DNA from: Amborella trichopoda
Taxonomy: Eukaryota > Streptophyta > Magnoliopsida > Amborellales > Amborellaceae
Length of the DNA stretch: 64,000 nt
Direction of reading: 5' to 3'
Assembly: GCF_000471905.2 (NCBI RefSeq)
Contig: NW_006494789.1
Span: forward strand, 389,387 to 453,386
The position numbers were made by a program, and so were the translations under genes. Under the pieces are notes generated by a model that saw only the letters and a program-made list of their open reading frames with translations, was not told the origin of the DNA and ran no database searches. This document shows positions 9,854-22,138 of this stretch, piece by piece (the first letter of the stretch is position 1; every line of letters begins with the position of its first letter).

Positions 9854-12800
9854 TTACCGGAAATATGAGGCCTGATACATGCCATAGTTCGCATAGCCTC
9901 CATAGTTTTCAGGCAGGCCATAAGAACCTCCAGCAAGTGGAGCTGCATTTTCCGGGGGGTACCCATAAGCATCAACAAGAGAAGTTGGGCTCCTATTTCC
10001 TCCCATATAAGCTTGGCCATAGTTATATGGTGGTGGGGGTGCTGGAAATTGGGGACTTTGGCCAGAATTAGGAGAACGAACAAAGACACGTCTTGCTGGA
10101 AAATGGGAGTTAGCAAGCCTTCCAGCCTTAGCTGGAGGGAGAGCAGCTCCATTGCCCACTCTCCCTCTCTTGTTTTGTTGTTGAGAAGATGCAGCTGCCT
10201 TTTTGCGCTCGGCTTTCAATTTGTCGATTTGAGCAAGCCTCTTTTGGAGGGGCTCGAGGGGTAGGTTGCTCTCAAGCTTGTGCTCTTCGACACACTTGAT
10301 AACGGCTCGGAGGGCTGCATGCTCCTTGATACCGGCTTCATGCTGCCAAAATTGAAGTTTTGGTATTTAGACCAACTTTGTGCGGAACTTTGGGTGTTGA
10401 AAAATGTTTTTTCTACACCTTAAGGAATACATATTTGTTTCCTTAGTTGAAACATGTCAATTATGTATTCAAGAAAGGACATTTACTCATTTTCCAAAAT
10501 GATTAACAATATCATATCTCTTTTAAGGGAAGTACACTTTTGTCCAAAGAGAAGGAAAACCATAGCCCATTGGGTTCATGATCATTTGAAGAAATGATGC
10601 ATGGTTATGTGATGTCAAGGAAGTTAAACCCATGATAACAGGGCATGAGCTCAATGGTGTATTTCATTCTCTCCCCATCACCGTGTATAATTTCTCTTGA
10701 ACCTGAAAGGAGTAAGCTTTTCCCCCTTTTTTCTCTATAGATTCCCAACGGAGTGGAGTTTTCCATATCACTTGGACCATAGCATACTTTCCTTTTTCCA
10801 TTAGTCATGCTAATGCAATAAGAGAAACAATTCTAGTTGGGAAACTACACAAACAAGTCTCACTTCATTTATATTTTGAATTTCACAAACAATTTTCATT
10901 TCTGGATGGCAAAACCTAAATTCATCATTTCCAGGGATCATTCTTCTCAGCAAGGCTAGAAACAAGAACTAGAACTAAATGAAAGGAGTAAGTAAGAACA
11001 ACATATAAATAGACGAGACAAACCATAGCGCGGGTGGAGTTATTTCCATCCTTAAGAATCGAAGCAACAACTTCCCTAGAGTTCCTCAAGTATGCCTCAA
11101 GCAAGGGTACAGGGGGGTATTTCTCAATAAGTCCGGACTCCACAATAAAGTGCACAGCATCGACCTGCTTTCCCTTGTTAACCAACTCTTCAATGATATC
11201 TACAAGCAAAAGGGATAAACAATGGATCAAGCTAGAGCAAAATCTTGTCCAAGAACACATGGCTCAAATCTGATCTTTTACTGTTCTTTCATTCTTTTCT
11301 TTATCGGTAGCTCAAATCTGTTCTTAGCTAGCTAAATAACAGATAATTGATAAGTATCTTTTTTCTTTTTTTGCAAAATTAGAAAATCACAGCCATACAA
11401 TGTCCTTGATCATCTAGTTGACTCACCCAACAAAAGGTAGGTTCTCTGCCCAACAATCACATAGGCCTCCCTCGGTATCATCAGTTACCAGTAACGGAAC
11501 AACATTTTGAGAACTTTTAGGGAAAATATTACTCCTGATAAGGATACCCTGACAAACATTCTACTGGAGTTAATATTTCAACATTTCAAGCTCTAGGGGA
11601 AGAAATAACTCATATTGAGGCTACCCTGAAATACATTATGTTGCCCTTTATATCAACATTTCAATATCTTGCATAAAAAACATACATGGAAAAAACACGT
11701 GGAAAAAACACGAATGATAACAAAGACAGTTCTTCTGGGAGGGTCGCAATTAGGGTTCATCTGTATCCATTAAGTCGAATAGGAGAACCTATACGAGGCC
11801 AAGAAGTAAGAGACCGTGGAATACAGAGCTTCACCATGATTGATTGGATAGACTGTGAGAAGTATCAGAGGATTTGGAAGAAGGCCATAAGGGAAAATCA
11901 TATACAGTTTATCTTAGGTTGAAAGTTGAGAACATTGAGCAGGTTGTGCAGAGCCTCTGGAGCTTGACTTCAACAAAGGAACTATGTTCAAAGTTTGTAA
12001 TGCAGTAGGCTGGCTTCATGGACTCATGAAAGATATTTGGCGGGGCAAATATACTCGTCAGTTTACTTTTTGTGTCATAATCACAGGAATATTCAATAAC
12101 AGAACCTTGTGATTGCATGCTTGGGTTTAACTTTTGGTGTGAGAGAAAGGCAGGGAAAGCACGGGGGCATGGGGGTTGGTGCTACAATTTGTAGTGGCAG
12201 TGCTTTTGGAGATCTCATGAATGATAATGTCCATGAGTAAGACGGTCTTCTGACTAGGCAAGAAGAGATCCTCATCCCATCAATAGGGAATGGAATAACA
12301 TCCCAGACCATCTCTTTATACACTCTGAGCACACAAGGAAGATATGGAATGGAATACAATCCCAGACCTTTTTGGAGGTCTATGGGTCACACATGCATTT
12401 TTGGAACTTGAGTGAAGGATCATCTGAGCCAATAATTGAAAGGGGGACAGTCCCGTGGAACATATGTCTACACTTCTGCATAATGAAGAGAGAGGTACCA
12501 CAATGCATATAAGAGGTACAGGAGGAATCTAGAAGATACATAGTCACCTCTCCAAGTTTCATGCATCACTGATATGACCATAGTTGTCCCGAGATTATAA
12601 GTACCCTTTTTAATGTCCTAGAGTGTTCTCATCAAAACGATTAAGATATTCCAAATCTTTTATATTTTATTTTGACATCTTTGGTAGCACAGCAGTAGTA
12701 GGAATGTATAGCATTGCAATAGTCAACACCCTAATAAATCAAGTCCATGCCCAAATCCTAGGTGAACATAACAATTCATTTTGCTATGATTATGAAGCAA

Positions 12801-15545
12801 TAGATTAAAGCACAATGTCCTAATAATTAACAGAAGTAATTCATATGATGTATTTACCTAAATGAATGGAACAATTACTATCCATATTTCTTATGCTAGC
12901 ACCAAAGCTTCTTTTGCCCCCTCATACATTTTAAACATGTGCAACGGGAGTTTTATGTGATCATCACATACCAATGAAGCTGAAAGGAAAGTTATATAGG
13001 ACAGAAATGCGACCAGCTTTGCTTTTATGGGCCAGAATGTTTGGCGGTCAAGAAGCACAATATCCATAGGATGAGTGTAGCAGAGATGAGGATGTTGAGA
13101 TGGATGAGTGGCAAGACAGGAAGTGATAGAATTCAAAATGAATACATTCAGAAGAACTAAGGTGTGGCACAACTAGGCGATAAGATGAAAGAAAGTAGAG
13201 TCAGGTGGGTTGGCAATGTGCAGTGCAAACCCAATACAACACCTGTTAGGAAGTGCGAATTAATTCAAGCGGACGACTAAGAAACGGCAAAAGGTAGGTC
13301 CAAAAGGACATGATTAGAAGTAGTGAAAAGAGATATCAGACTTATGGCCTCGCTGAGGGTATGGCACTTGAAAGACTAGAATGACAGACCAAAATTCGTG
13401 CAGCCGACCCCAATTAGTTGGGAAAAGGCTCCAATGATGATGATGATGATGGCATTTCAAACATTACTTTGAACTTAACAACAATTCTTTAACACCTGCT
13501 CATTATCATCATCGTTGTTCTTGAATACCCAGCTTTACATTCCATTGTAATCCTTTTAACTTTTTCACATAATGTTCCACAACCACACAACATTCTTTAT
13601 ATATTTTGCACAGTCAATAATTGATTTGAAAAATTATATGAACTAGGAAATCCACAATAGCAAGTTCAGAACTTGTCTTATATTTCTAGGATGCTTCCAA
13701 AAACGAGTCAGCCCATGCACAACGATATAAAACTATATAAATAAACAAGTCCACTCCTTTGTGTTATATTACCATAACAACATATGATGTAAAATAGAGA
13801 CGAGAAAGAACTAGCATTGCAAAGTTGCAAGGGGCACAATTAAATTATTTTGAAGTTCCTAACTTTCAAAAAAAAAAATATTTTTGAAGTTCTAACACAT
13901 CACACATCAGAAGTCATCAGGAGTACGTTGCTGGGGATTGAGGAATTGTGTGAAAGTAACAAACTTTGGACACATTCAAGTAATTCTTTACTTCCTTTTG
14001 GCAGGATTAAGTCAAACCAGGATTTTTAGTTCATTTAAAATCATGTAATCTTGTTGCCAATGACATGTTACTAAATCTCGACGACAAACATTCCTAAAAT
14101 GGGTGCAACACCTGAGACTCTACTAATTGCGCCACAAAAATAATAAATATATGAAACTTCCTCAACTCCCATTAGAAGCCCCAAGTTCAGCCAAAATCTA
14201 GCATTTTTCAAATATGACCCACAATTTAGCGGAATTCTGCACAATTCACTCAAATTTCAGTCCAAATTTATGAGAATTGGCAGACAAATGACCATACAAA
14301 ATACTGGCTGCGTACCACCAAACTCTGAGAGGAATTTCAAAACGTGGTAATTCCTTTTTCTTGTCAGTTATTTCTCCCTGCAGAGCAGCCAAAATTTGGC
14401 TGAAATTACAAGAACCAAATGAAGACTATGATTTTATCTGCCTAATGAAATCAGAACAAACCCAAATCCAAAGTTGCATGGACCATCATTAACTGTTTCT
14501 CCGGAATCTTTATATTTTTCCCTAAGTTCCAAAAATCTTCCAAGGTTCCAACTAGTGCCATAAAAGATAAAAACGCTAGTTACCAAATTTGTGCATGTTT
14601 AATCTATGAATGCTAATATTATTGTCGGAAAAAAATAAATAAAGAATAGAAAAAGAAAACCCACTTACCAGGCATCCTGTCCTTCAACCCCAGCAAAACC
14701 GCAAGCTTTGGCATCTGCTTCCTCCACGCAAAAGCCACTAATAAATCCCTGAGAAACCCACTATCAAACCCTGAAGTGATCCCAAATGTAACCAAGTGTT
14801 GCAGGAAAGTGTGAACCTCAGGTGACTTGACATTATCAACCCCTCCATTTGAATCTAACTTCTCCTTCCACTCTTTAGCCATCCCCTTTGCCTTGTCCCT
14901 AACCTTCGGGGTCACAACTGGCCTGGTTGGCCCTACAATTGGATCTGCTAAAATAGGCACAAGTAATTCTAGTAAGAGAATACATGCCCATCGTTGATCA
15001 TGCTCTCTATCTGAAGGCCTTCGATCAACTGGAAACACCCCTTCAATTGCTCGCAAAACCAGAGTAGATGGATCGATGCAGTCGAGTAAAGCATTTGACA
15101 AATGGGTTCGAACCAGTTCTATATCCTTCTTCTTTCCAACGATAAAATCCCATAATCCCTTTGAATCCATTTTCTGGCAAAAGCCCCTCAGCTTCGACTC
15201 GATTGCTCTGTCATTTGAATCGGAGTTCGAATTGGGGTTTCCTTCCTCTGCAACTTTCTCGGCAGCCAAAAGCGCCGCCTCCTTCTGTTGCTGAAGCTTG
15301 GTAACGGCTGACTCTTCAAGGTAATTAATGGATTGCTCTCGCTGCTCCAGGATTTCTAGGGTTTTCTGGGTTTGCTGGTCTAGTGTTTGGGACTTGGTAT
15401 CTAGGGTTTGTGATTTCTCCTGTAAGTGTTGCTCTAACGATGAGAAATGGTGAGAAAGGTCCTTCCATAGAAGAGTACAGTTTGTAATTAGGGTTCTCTG
15501 CTTGTCAAGGTCCTGAAAAGCGAGTTGCAGAGTATCAGTCGCCAT
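9854..15545 (-). CDS. FRL4: FRIGIDA-like protein, FRL4 type, three exons
   Basis: Exons on the minus strand are 15545-14669, 11199-11024 and 10342-9854; the splice sites keep frame and give 513 residues, close to the family length. The N-terminus (about residues 5-100) is a heptad-rich coiled coil (SQTLDQQTQKTLEILEQREQ). The Frigida domain follows, with LRGFCQKMDSKGLWDFIVGK, the DPSTLVLRAIEGVFP block, RWACILLLELLVPILADP, and HTFLQHLVTFGITSGFDS; exon 2 supplies DIIEELVNKGKQVDAVHFIV, and exon 3 a VIKCVEEHKLESNLPLEPLQKR segment. The C-terminus is Lys/Gln-rich then Tyr/Gly/Pro-rich and ends YQASYFR. FRIGIDA-family proteins act in the nucleus in chromatin and flowering control; FRL4 members are poorly characterised. 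The 3.5-kb intron 1 holds a LINE tail in antisense. FRL3 is a less likely alternative. Confidence 0.9.
11200..13057. other. FRL4 intron 1, proximal part
   Basis: The intron runs 11200-14668. The part before the LINE tail has short open frames on both strands but none resembles a known protein; I looked for a decayed copia integrase near 12100-12560 and could not support it. Confidence 0.5.
13058..13452 (+). mobile_element. LINE retrotransposon 3' tail within FRL4 intron 1
   Basis: The plus strand encodes, with stops, the typical C-terminus of plant LINE ORF2: RMLRWMSG, QNEYIQKN, VAQLGDKMKESRVRWVGNVQ. It continues into the 3' consensus GCAGCCGACCCCAATTAGTTGGGAAAAGGCT and ends in a (GAT)n tail, as expected for target-primed insertion. 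It is antisense to FRL4 and strongly 5'-truncated. Confidence 0.85.
13453..14668. other. FRL4 intron 1, distal part
   Basis: AT-rich intron sequence with no coding or repeat signal that I can name, ending at the GTAAGT donor at 14668. Confidence 0.5.
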
Positions 15546-16133
15546 TGTAGCTGAAACCCTAGAACTGAACCGACTGTGATTAGAAGGAAATCAAAACCTA
15601 CTTTTGTTATGCGATCAGCAACGAATGGAACCCTAAAATGAACGGTAGTAAGAGAATGGAAGTAGCCAGACTGGAATCAAACGCTAGAATTGAAGAGCAG
15701 TAAGAGAGTGTAACCCTAGTTAGATATGGGTTGTGATGAGAGAGAAAAGAAGCCCTAAGTTGGCATGGTTAAGAGAGAGAGGAAAATAGAACCCAAGGTT
15801 TGGATCACAGTGAGAGAGAGAGAGAGAGAAAGAGAAAGCGGAAAAGGCTGCGCAGATATATTTATAGTGGGTTCAGCAGCTTTGATAAAGCGAGGAGACA
15901 AAATAACCGTGCAAATGTTCCGTTCCATTCAATGCGCAGGATCCGTCCATCCAACTTTTCTTTCTTCACTCACTTTCTCTCTCCTCTACCTTCTCTCTCG
16001 CTCTTCGGTCTTTCCCTCTCTTTGGTCCCATTCTCACTTCTTTCTCTTTCCTCGTCTCATCTCCTCTTTCTCTCTCTTCGGTCTCTTTCTCTCACCCCTC
16101 TCATCCGTACGAGCGGTTTCCTGAGGTTTTTCA
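15546..16133. other. FRL4 5' region with purine/pyrimidine tracts
   Basis: On the gene strand this is the presumed 5' untranslated region and promoter. It has a telo-box-like AAACCCTAG element at about 15555 (plus-strand reading), a (GA)n run near 15811-15828 and a long TC-rich tract at 15955-16100. Open frames across the tract are low-complexity artefacts. Confidence 0.5.
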
Positions 16134-16739
16134 GGGAAAATTGATAAAAAAAAAAAGAACCTCCAAAATATATTGTACCCGTCCAAAGCTTTTCTTTCAC
16201 TTTTTCACCCCTAGAAACTTCATCGACAAAAACCCCTAAAACTAACAAAAAAAAATTAAACAATAATGACTTTTTTATACAAAAATATAAATTTGACAAG
16301 ATATGACGTCTCACAAGTTCTACTGCCCGAGCTTTCTTAGCCTTTTGTTACTGTCGGAGCGTGTCTCATAAGTTCCGGGGTGCCTTTTACAACTGTCGGA
16401 GCTCTGCTGCCAAAGCGCCTTTTGCAACAGTCGGAGTGCCTTTTGCTACTACCGGAGCCAGAACGCCCCTTTGCAATCAGAGCGCCCCTTTGCAGTCAGA
16501 GCGCCCCTTTGCAGTCAGAGTGCTTTTTGCTACTATCGGAGCCAGAACGTCCTTTGCAACTGCCGGAGCGCCCTTTGCTACTATCGAAGCTGTTGTGTCT
16601 CACAGGTTCTACGGCCAGAGAGAGAGAGAGGCGTATTTGCATATAAAGTTTGTTGTAAAGAAAAAACTTGGATAAAAAGTTAGGTTGGGGTAAGTTGCAT
16701 AGAATAGTGTAGTATTGGGTTTTTTTTTTGTAATTTTCC
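16134..16739 (-). mobile_element. Probable Mutator-like element copy A with minisatellite core
   Basis: The right edge reads GTAATTTTCC and is preceded by sequence (TTGCATAGAATAGTGTAGTA) that is the inverse of the left end of the element at 20174. The left edge is GGGAAAATTGATAAAAAA. The core (about 16361-16610) is an array of about 21-bp units resembling GCGCCCTTTGCAACTGCCGGA. It is inverted relative to copy B at 20174-20949. The left boundary matches less well and the poly-T next to the right edge prevents a clean target-duplication call. Confidence 0.5.
16361..16610 (+). repeat. Degenerate 21-bp minisatellite
   Basis: Repeated motifs GCGCCCCTTTGCAGTCAGA and GAGTGCCTTTTGCTACTACC, with variants, at a spacing near 20-24 bp. 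The apparent proteins rich in RAPLCSQSAPLQSE are products of the repeat, not genes. Confidence 0.7.
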
Positions 16740-18214
16740 TTTTTTTTTTCAATATATAATCTATTAAAAAACCGAGCAAAGGCCTGCCATCCCCCACTGA
16801 ATTACCCAAACAAAAATAATCCAAAAAAAACCATTGACGTACAAAATGAAAAGTTTTTAAAATCCAAACAAAATGACAGAAGTGCATCAAATTTAGTATA
16901 AATGTTTTTCAAATTAGTAACTTCACTCCTCAAAAATCTTTTAAAATTATAGTTCTGACATTATAAAACCTTCAAAACAATCAATGACTATTATGGTTGA
17001 GATAAAATTTCCATGTGAAATCCTAAAAATAGTGTATATTGTACTGCATTATTTAGACCATCTATTTTAAAGTGTTCACAGATCCACAAGATTTGTATAT
17101 TTTTTGAACCGCAACTTTTATAATCGGCGGTGGAAATTGTTTTTAGAGCCATCGTAGACTTTCCATACTCAAAGTATTTCCCAAATGAAGGTTCAAGGTG
17201 AGGCTTTACTTTTTCCCATAAAAGGGAAGCCCCATAAAATCTGCATCCATCCAATAGATAAGAGTGTAATGAAGGTGGATAACTTTCCTATTGATCATCT
17301 CGACCTCGAGATATACGATATAAATGTAAAAATTTTGAGTGATAAAACTAAATCATCTTATAACAACTTATCTGGACCATCTATTTTTAAGATTTTGAAG
17401 ACTTTATAGATCAACTCAGTCTACACTGTTTTTTAATTTATAAATATCATAATTAAAGTTGAATATGAATTTTCAAACCACCATAAAAAAATTTAACACC
17501 AAAACTAGGCAAAATTTAGAGGTGTGTTTTACTTATATAATATAAAATGAGCACCATATACAAAGGTCACTCGTATCTGAATCTGCAAGAACATCACCCG
17601 TTAAGACATAATTTTACTCTTCAAACAAATACGCACTTTAACTACTTATATTTGGAATTCTAAATCTGGGTGTAGTGTAATCTCACACTAAGTTTTTTAC
17701 CTTGGAAGGCCCTTATGAGATTTTATTTTTCCTAAAATGTTGCTTGTAAACACCAATTGCATGTTTAAAAATTGGACGGTTGAGATGAACTAGGGTGATG
17801 ATGAATTTTAGTAGAAGAATAAGTTATCTCCTTCCATTTTTTAGCACGTAGTTGAGATTGTGTAATTCATTATTTCATTGTATGGTATACATTTCCTATT
17901 GGTATCGTATTAGGGAAATCCTATCATATTAAGGTATGTGTTATGATCTAATTTTACAAAAGTTTCATATTTCCTGACATGTGATATTATGGAGCATGTA
18001 CGTAAACATTATACTTTGGCTAATGGAAATCTTAGGCACCTATACCCTAAACCTCAAGATCCATGCCTAATCACCTTCCCTAACCTACCCAAAATCCAAA
18101 ACCTTGAGATTTGAATGTTAAAAATAACAAAAAATCCAAAACCTTGAGATTTGAATGTTAAAAATAACAAAAAATAGATAAAAAACAAAAAAAACAAAAA
18201 CAAAAACAAGGGCA
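16740..18214. other. Spacer with fragments of MITE family 1
   Basis: Two degenerate family 1 relatives are visible, at about 16925-17180 (ATTATTTAGACCATCTATTTTAAAGTG) and 17200-17545 (CATCTCGACCTCGAGATATACG, TCTGGACCATCTATTTTTAAGATTTTG). A 40-bp unit beginning AAAATCCAAAACCTTGAGAT is present twice in tandem at 18091-18170. No gene is supported. Confidence 0.55.
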
Positions 18215-18700
18215 AGCTTTTTATGCTCCCCCTAAAGCATATAAGGTCTATCATCTCCCTACCATCCAGCCGTCCAATTTTGATCAAAAGAACCACTCAC
18301 CGTTTGATCTTAGATCCCACGTCTCAAAATATTTTATTTTTCTTTTTTTTAATACAAATTGCATGAATATGAAACTTGGTACATGTCATTTTTTCATTGG
18401 GGCGCACCTATAAAAAATATTAAAAATAATTTTTCGATAAAATATAACTATCAAAATACCCCTTTAAACTTTTAGGGGTATTTTGATCATTTTATTTTAT
18501 TGAAAAAAATAATAATATTTTTCCTAGTGCAAGTCTAATAGATGAATGGATGTCTAAAATTTGGTGTCAAAACAGTTTATAGAAAAAAATTGAAAATAAA
18601 ATAGTGTAGAGACGTGACGTTGTGATTGGGGCAATCTTAACTGTCCTTTCAAAATGGACGGTTGGATAAGGGGGAAGATAAACCTTCTATGTTGTGGAGG
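18215..18700 (+). repeat. Repeat family 3, copy 1
   Basis: Roughly 480 bp align collinearly with 23320-23770. Shared blocks include CCACTCACCGTTTGATCTTAGAT, CATTGGGGCGCAC, and an inverted pair AAAATACCCCTTTAAAC / TTTAGGGGTATTTTG that could form a hairpin. Weaker relatives of the hairpin block lie near 19950 and 21825. It is probably a MITE-like element; ends were not resolved. Confidence 0.6.
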
Positions 18701-20173
18701 AAATATAGAAACCTTTCCCAAAAAACAAAACCCCTTGTGGATAACGTCGCAACCAACCCTAAAACTGACCCTTTAGAGTCTCTAGAACCACGTTGAGTCT
18801 CCTATTATCTGATGGCGATGATCAATTCTCACTCCTCGAAGGGACTGGTGCATATCAAATATTGCAGCTATTGCATTTTACTGCAACCAAATCAAAATAG
18901 AATGGGACATCCAAAAGCAAACAATAAAACCAAAGTTAAACAAATAAATAAAGAAAAACGATATCTATAAAAGTTCAAAATTGTTAACATTGAATTAGAA
19001 GCTTCCATCAATAGAGCACAAGCATTATTATCAGCATTCAAGAACCTCGTCTCGAGCATCAATCATACTTACAATTGAAGATATGGTTAAAAATAAATCT
19101 ATTGACATAGAATCAAAGCTTATTTTCCGATGTCCAAAATTTGAGCATTACTATCTTACATCAAGCTCGAGGCTCAAAAACTTATGGATTAATAATAGAG
19201 AGCTATACCAGATTTATTGAACATAGTCAGTATTCATGAACGTCGATTTTTTTGCGAAAACACTTAAGTTAACCACAAAATGAGAAAAATTCATAGACAA
19301 GATAGAGTTCCAACAGATAACACTAAAATACAATATCCACACAATCAGCATTTTTTGTATCAAGAGCTTGTAGATATAATTTATTGTTTTTTTTTAAAAC
19401 AGCTCAAATAACATTATGGAATCAATCCCACGTAGAGATATCACTTTGAGCGTCAATCCCACATAGGAAAATAACAAGCAACTAGAACCACTCACCATTT
19501 TTGTTATGTCACAAGATTTCTGTTAGTCAGACAAAATTTTGTGCTAATATTAATATGTTGGACATCAGTTCCTTGAGTAAAAGTCAAGTAGCTCTGGGTC
19601 GACAATATAGAACAATGTTCAATAACTCCGCTTGGGCTATGGACTTCGCCATGTCCTTCCTAAGTTGTATTTATTGTAGGAAGGCATTATATGTGCCCCA
19701 CCTATATATAAAGTATATGCGGCCATTGGTTTCAGGCTCTCAACTGTTAGATCTGAGTAGATGGCTGGAATGATTTGAGTGATAACGTCACAAGTTGACT
19801 TTTGATATCAAATTTTGATCCGATCGCTCGGAGTATATATATTTTAATCTCTATTTATAAATCGTTTTGTATTGGAGCACACGTACATTTAACAGGGCCC
19901 CACATGATGAAAGTAATAAAAATATTTTTTTATGATGGAAAATAACTAGAATACCCCTATTACTTTTAGGGGAATTTTGGTCATTTATTCTCATGATGAT
20001 TTTTTTTTCTATATGTGCCCCGATAGAAGATGGGATGCCCCAATTTTCACTAAAAAAAATGTTTCATTGAAAATAAATAAAAACCAAACAATCTATTGGT
20101 GTCACATTGTGACGAACAATTTTAGCCATCTATTCAGATCAAACAACTTAAAAGTGAGATAACATATAATTTA
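18701..20173. other. AT-rich spacer
   Basis: No gene supported. A diverged family 3 hairpin (AATACCCCTATTACTTTTAGGGGAATTTTGG) is near 19950. An open frame at 19501-19773 has no recognisable similarity. Confidence 0.4.
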
Positions 20174-20949
20174 GGGAAAATTATAAAAATCCCACGACTA
20201 CACTTTCTATGCAACTTACCCCCAACCAACTTTTTGTCTCACTTTTTTCCCCAAAATACACTTTCTATGCAAATACTCCCAACCAAATAAAAGAAACAAA
20301 TAAATAAACTAAACTACCCTCCCTTACTTTTACCTTACCCATGCCTTGCTTTCCTCCATCCCACCAAAATAAGGGCTCTGACACTGTGTAAGTGCAGTTC
20401 GGCAATAGAGCTCCGACATTATGTAAAGTGCGATCCGAAGGCAGGGCTCCAACATTGTGTGAAGTACGGCAAAGGACAGTTCGACAGTTGCAAAGGGCGG
20501 TCCGACAGTTGCAAGGGGTGGTCCGGCAGTAGATGTTACTGGATTCCAAGGCTCTGGCACTATGTAAGGGGCGGTTCGGCAGTACGGCTCCAGCACTATG
20601 TAAAGTACAGCTCGGCAATTGCAAAGGGCGGTTCGACAATAAACGTTACTAGATTCCAGAGCTTTGGCACCTATGTAAAGGGTGGTTCGGGAGTACTTAG
20701 TTTCGATCCGGTAGTTGTTTTAGGGCGGTCTGGCACTTGGACGGTCTACCACTTGTGCGCTCCGACAATGTGATGTTGCACTCCAGCAATGTGCTACTGG
20801 GTCGAAAAGTCAACATCAGATGTGGACAACATGATTTTTGTGTACAGGAAGGGGCATTATGTTCTAAAAAAAAATGAATTTTTTCCCTTGGAGGTATTTG
20901 CATAAATTGCATAGAAAGTGTGGTCTTGGGGCTTTTTTGTAATTTTCTC
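20174..20949 (+). mobile_element. Non-autonomous Mutator-like element copy B with minisatellite core
   Basis: The left end GGGAAAATTATAAAAATCCC and inner CTACACTTTCTATGCAA are matched in inverse at the right end (TTGCATAGAAAGTGTGGTCT then TTTTTTGTAATTTTCTC), giving terminal inverted repeats of about 40 bp. The 9 bp flanking each side are TATAATTTA (20165-20173) and TACAGTTTA (20950-20958), seven of nine identical, fitting a decayed 9-bp Mutator-type target duplication. The GGGAAAATTA(C/T)A start also suits this superfamily. The interior (about 20360-20800) is a degenerate array of GCGGTCCGACAGTTGCAAAG-like units of about 21 bp. No transposase is encoded. Confidence 0.7.
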
Positions 20950-21125
20950 TACAGTTTATATGTGGCCAAGGTCATAAAAAACTTGCCAATTTATTATTGG
21001 GGTGCGGATTGCATATAATGCCAACCTTAAATAGTCAAAGTAAGGCATTCTTATAAACCACTTTTCCAGTTCCATTGTTGCGAACCCCGTGATGGTTGTG
21101 AGAGCATGGTTCAAATCCCACGTCT

Positions 21126-21322
21126 AACACTTGAAATAGAGTTTGGGAAGGGGTTGGGGTTGTGGTAGTAGTACCCCACACCATAGTCACTGTATTGTAG
21201 TTTTTATTCTCACCACTAATACCAACACTTGAAATAGAGTTTGGGAAAGGGGTTACGGTTGTGGTAGTAGTACCCCACACCATAGTCACTGTATTGTAGT
21301 TTTTATTCTCACCACTAATACC
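21126..21322 (+). repeat. 98-bp tandem duplication
   Basis: Two copies starting AACACTTGAAATAGAGTTTGGG at 21126 and 21224, nearly identical over the unit. No coding role seen. Confidence 0.85.
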
Positions 21323-22138
21323 AACACACTAATACCTTAAAAATCAAACTCCTAATCTACTTGAAAAAATGGGTAGGAGCATGTTTTTCCCACCAAATTA
21401 CCTAAAAAAAGAGAAAAAAGGAACCCCTATGATGGCCTGAAAGCTCAAACTATATTATGGTTCGAACAAATCTATAGAAACTTAAAAATATAACAAATGA
21501 ATAGTCTAGATAAGATATGACAATATACACTATTTTTAGGACTCGAAAACATGTATTCTTGTACCAATACATTTCGAAGTCGAGATGAATAGATGGAATT
21601 TTTCTCTATCAAAACAACTCTTTTGGGTAGGTATTTAGTTCGATGTACTTCGATAGTATTGTACTAATCAGATTTGTAATTTTCACAATTATTCGGTAGT
21701 ATTTTAATTATTGTAATTACTGTACTAATCAGATTTATCTAAAATTTGGGATGCATGTACATTTGACCAAGTTACACCAAAATAAAACATTAAAAAAATG
21801 ACAGTCATAAAATAAAATGACGACATTACCCTTGAAACTTTGTAGGGGTATTTTATGTAATTTTTATTATTCAAATTATTTGTTTTATATTTTACTCATG
21901 TGCATCTCACTAAGGCGCACACACTTACAAATTTTCAGATCATTATGATTTGTAAAAAAAACATTAAAATTCAAACACTAGCAAACATATGTGACCGTGT
22001 GATAAGCTTTGAACAGTGATAAAGCGATAGGTGAAGTACTGTAGAACTTCACCAATACGTGTTTTGTAGTGTTTTTCATATATATGTATATATACGAGTA
22101 ATGATCTTATGAGCCCCTCCCACACCCATGTGTGTAGG
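21323..22138. other. Spacer up to the assembly gap
   Basis: An antisense-oriented fragment of MITE family 1 lies at about 21430-21620 (GACTCGAAAACATG, CGAAGTCGAGATGAATAG). A family 3 hairpin relative lies near 21825. The last 25 bases before the gap (CCCCTCCCACACCCATGTGT) match 9213-9240. Confidence 0.5.

Noticed and set aside
12093-12562. Possible copia integrase remains in FRL4 intron 1
   Set aside because: A few residues looked like a copia linker, but no conserved integrase or reverse transcriptase motif could be found in any frame.
15765-16314. Ser/Leu/Phe-rich and Arg/Glu-rich frames upstream of FRL4
   Set aside because: Low-complexity translation of GA and TC tracts.
16361-16683. Overlapping frames rich in Pro, Leu, Ser and Arg
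   Set aside because: They come from the 21-bp minisatellite, which is open in several frames by chance.
20265-20773. Cys- and Thr-rich frames on both strands
   Set aside because: Same minisatellite in the Mutator-like element; no conserved protein.
21070-21115. Possible tRNA B box (GGTTCAAATCCC)
   Set aside because: No matching A box at the right distance and no cloverleaf.
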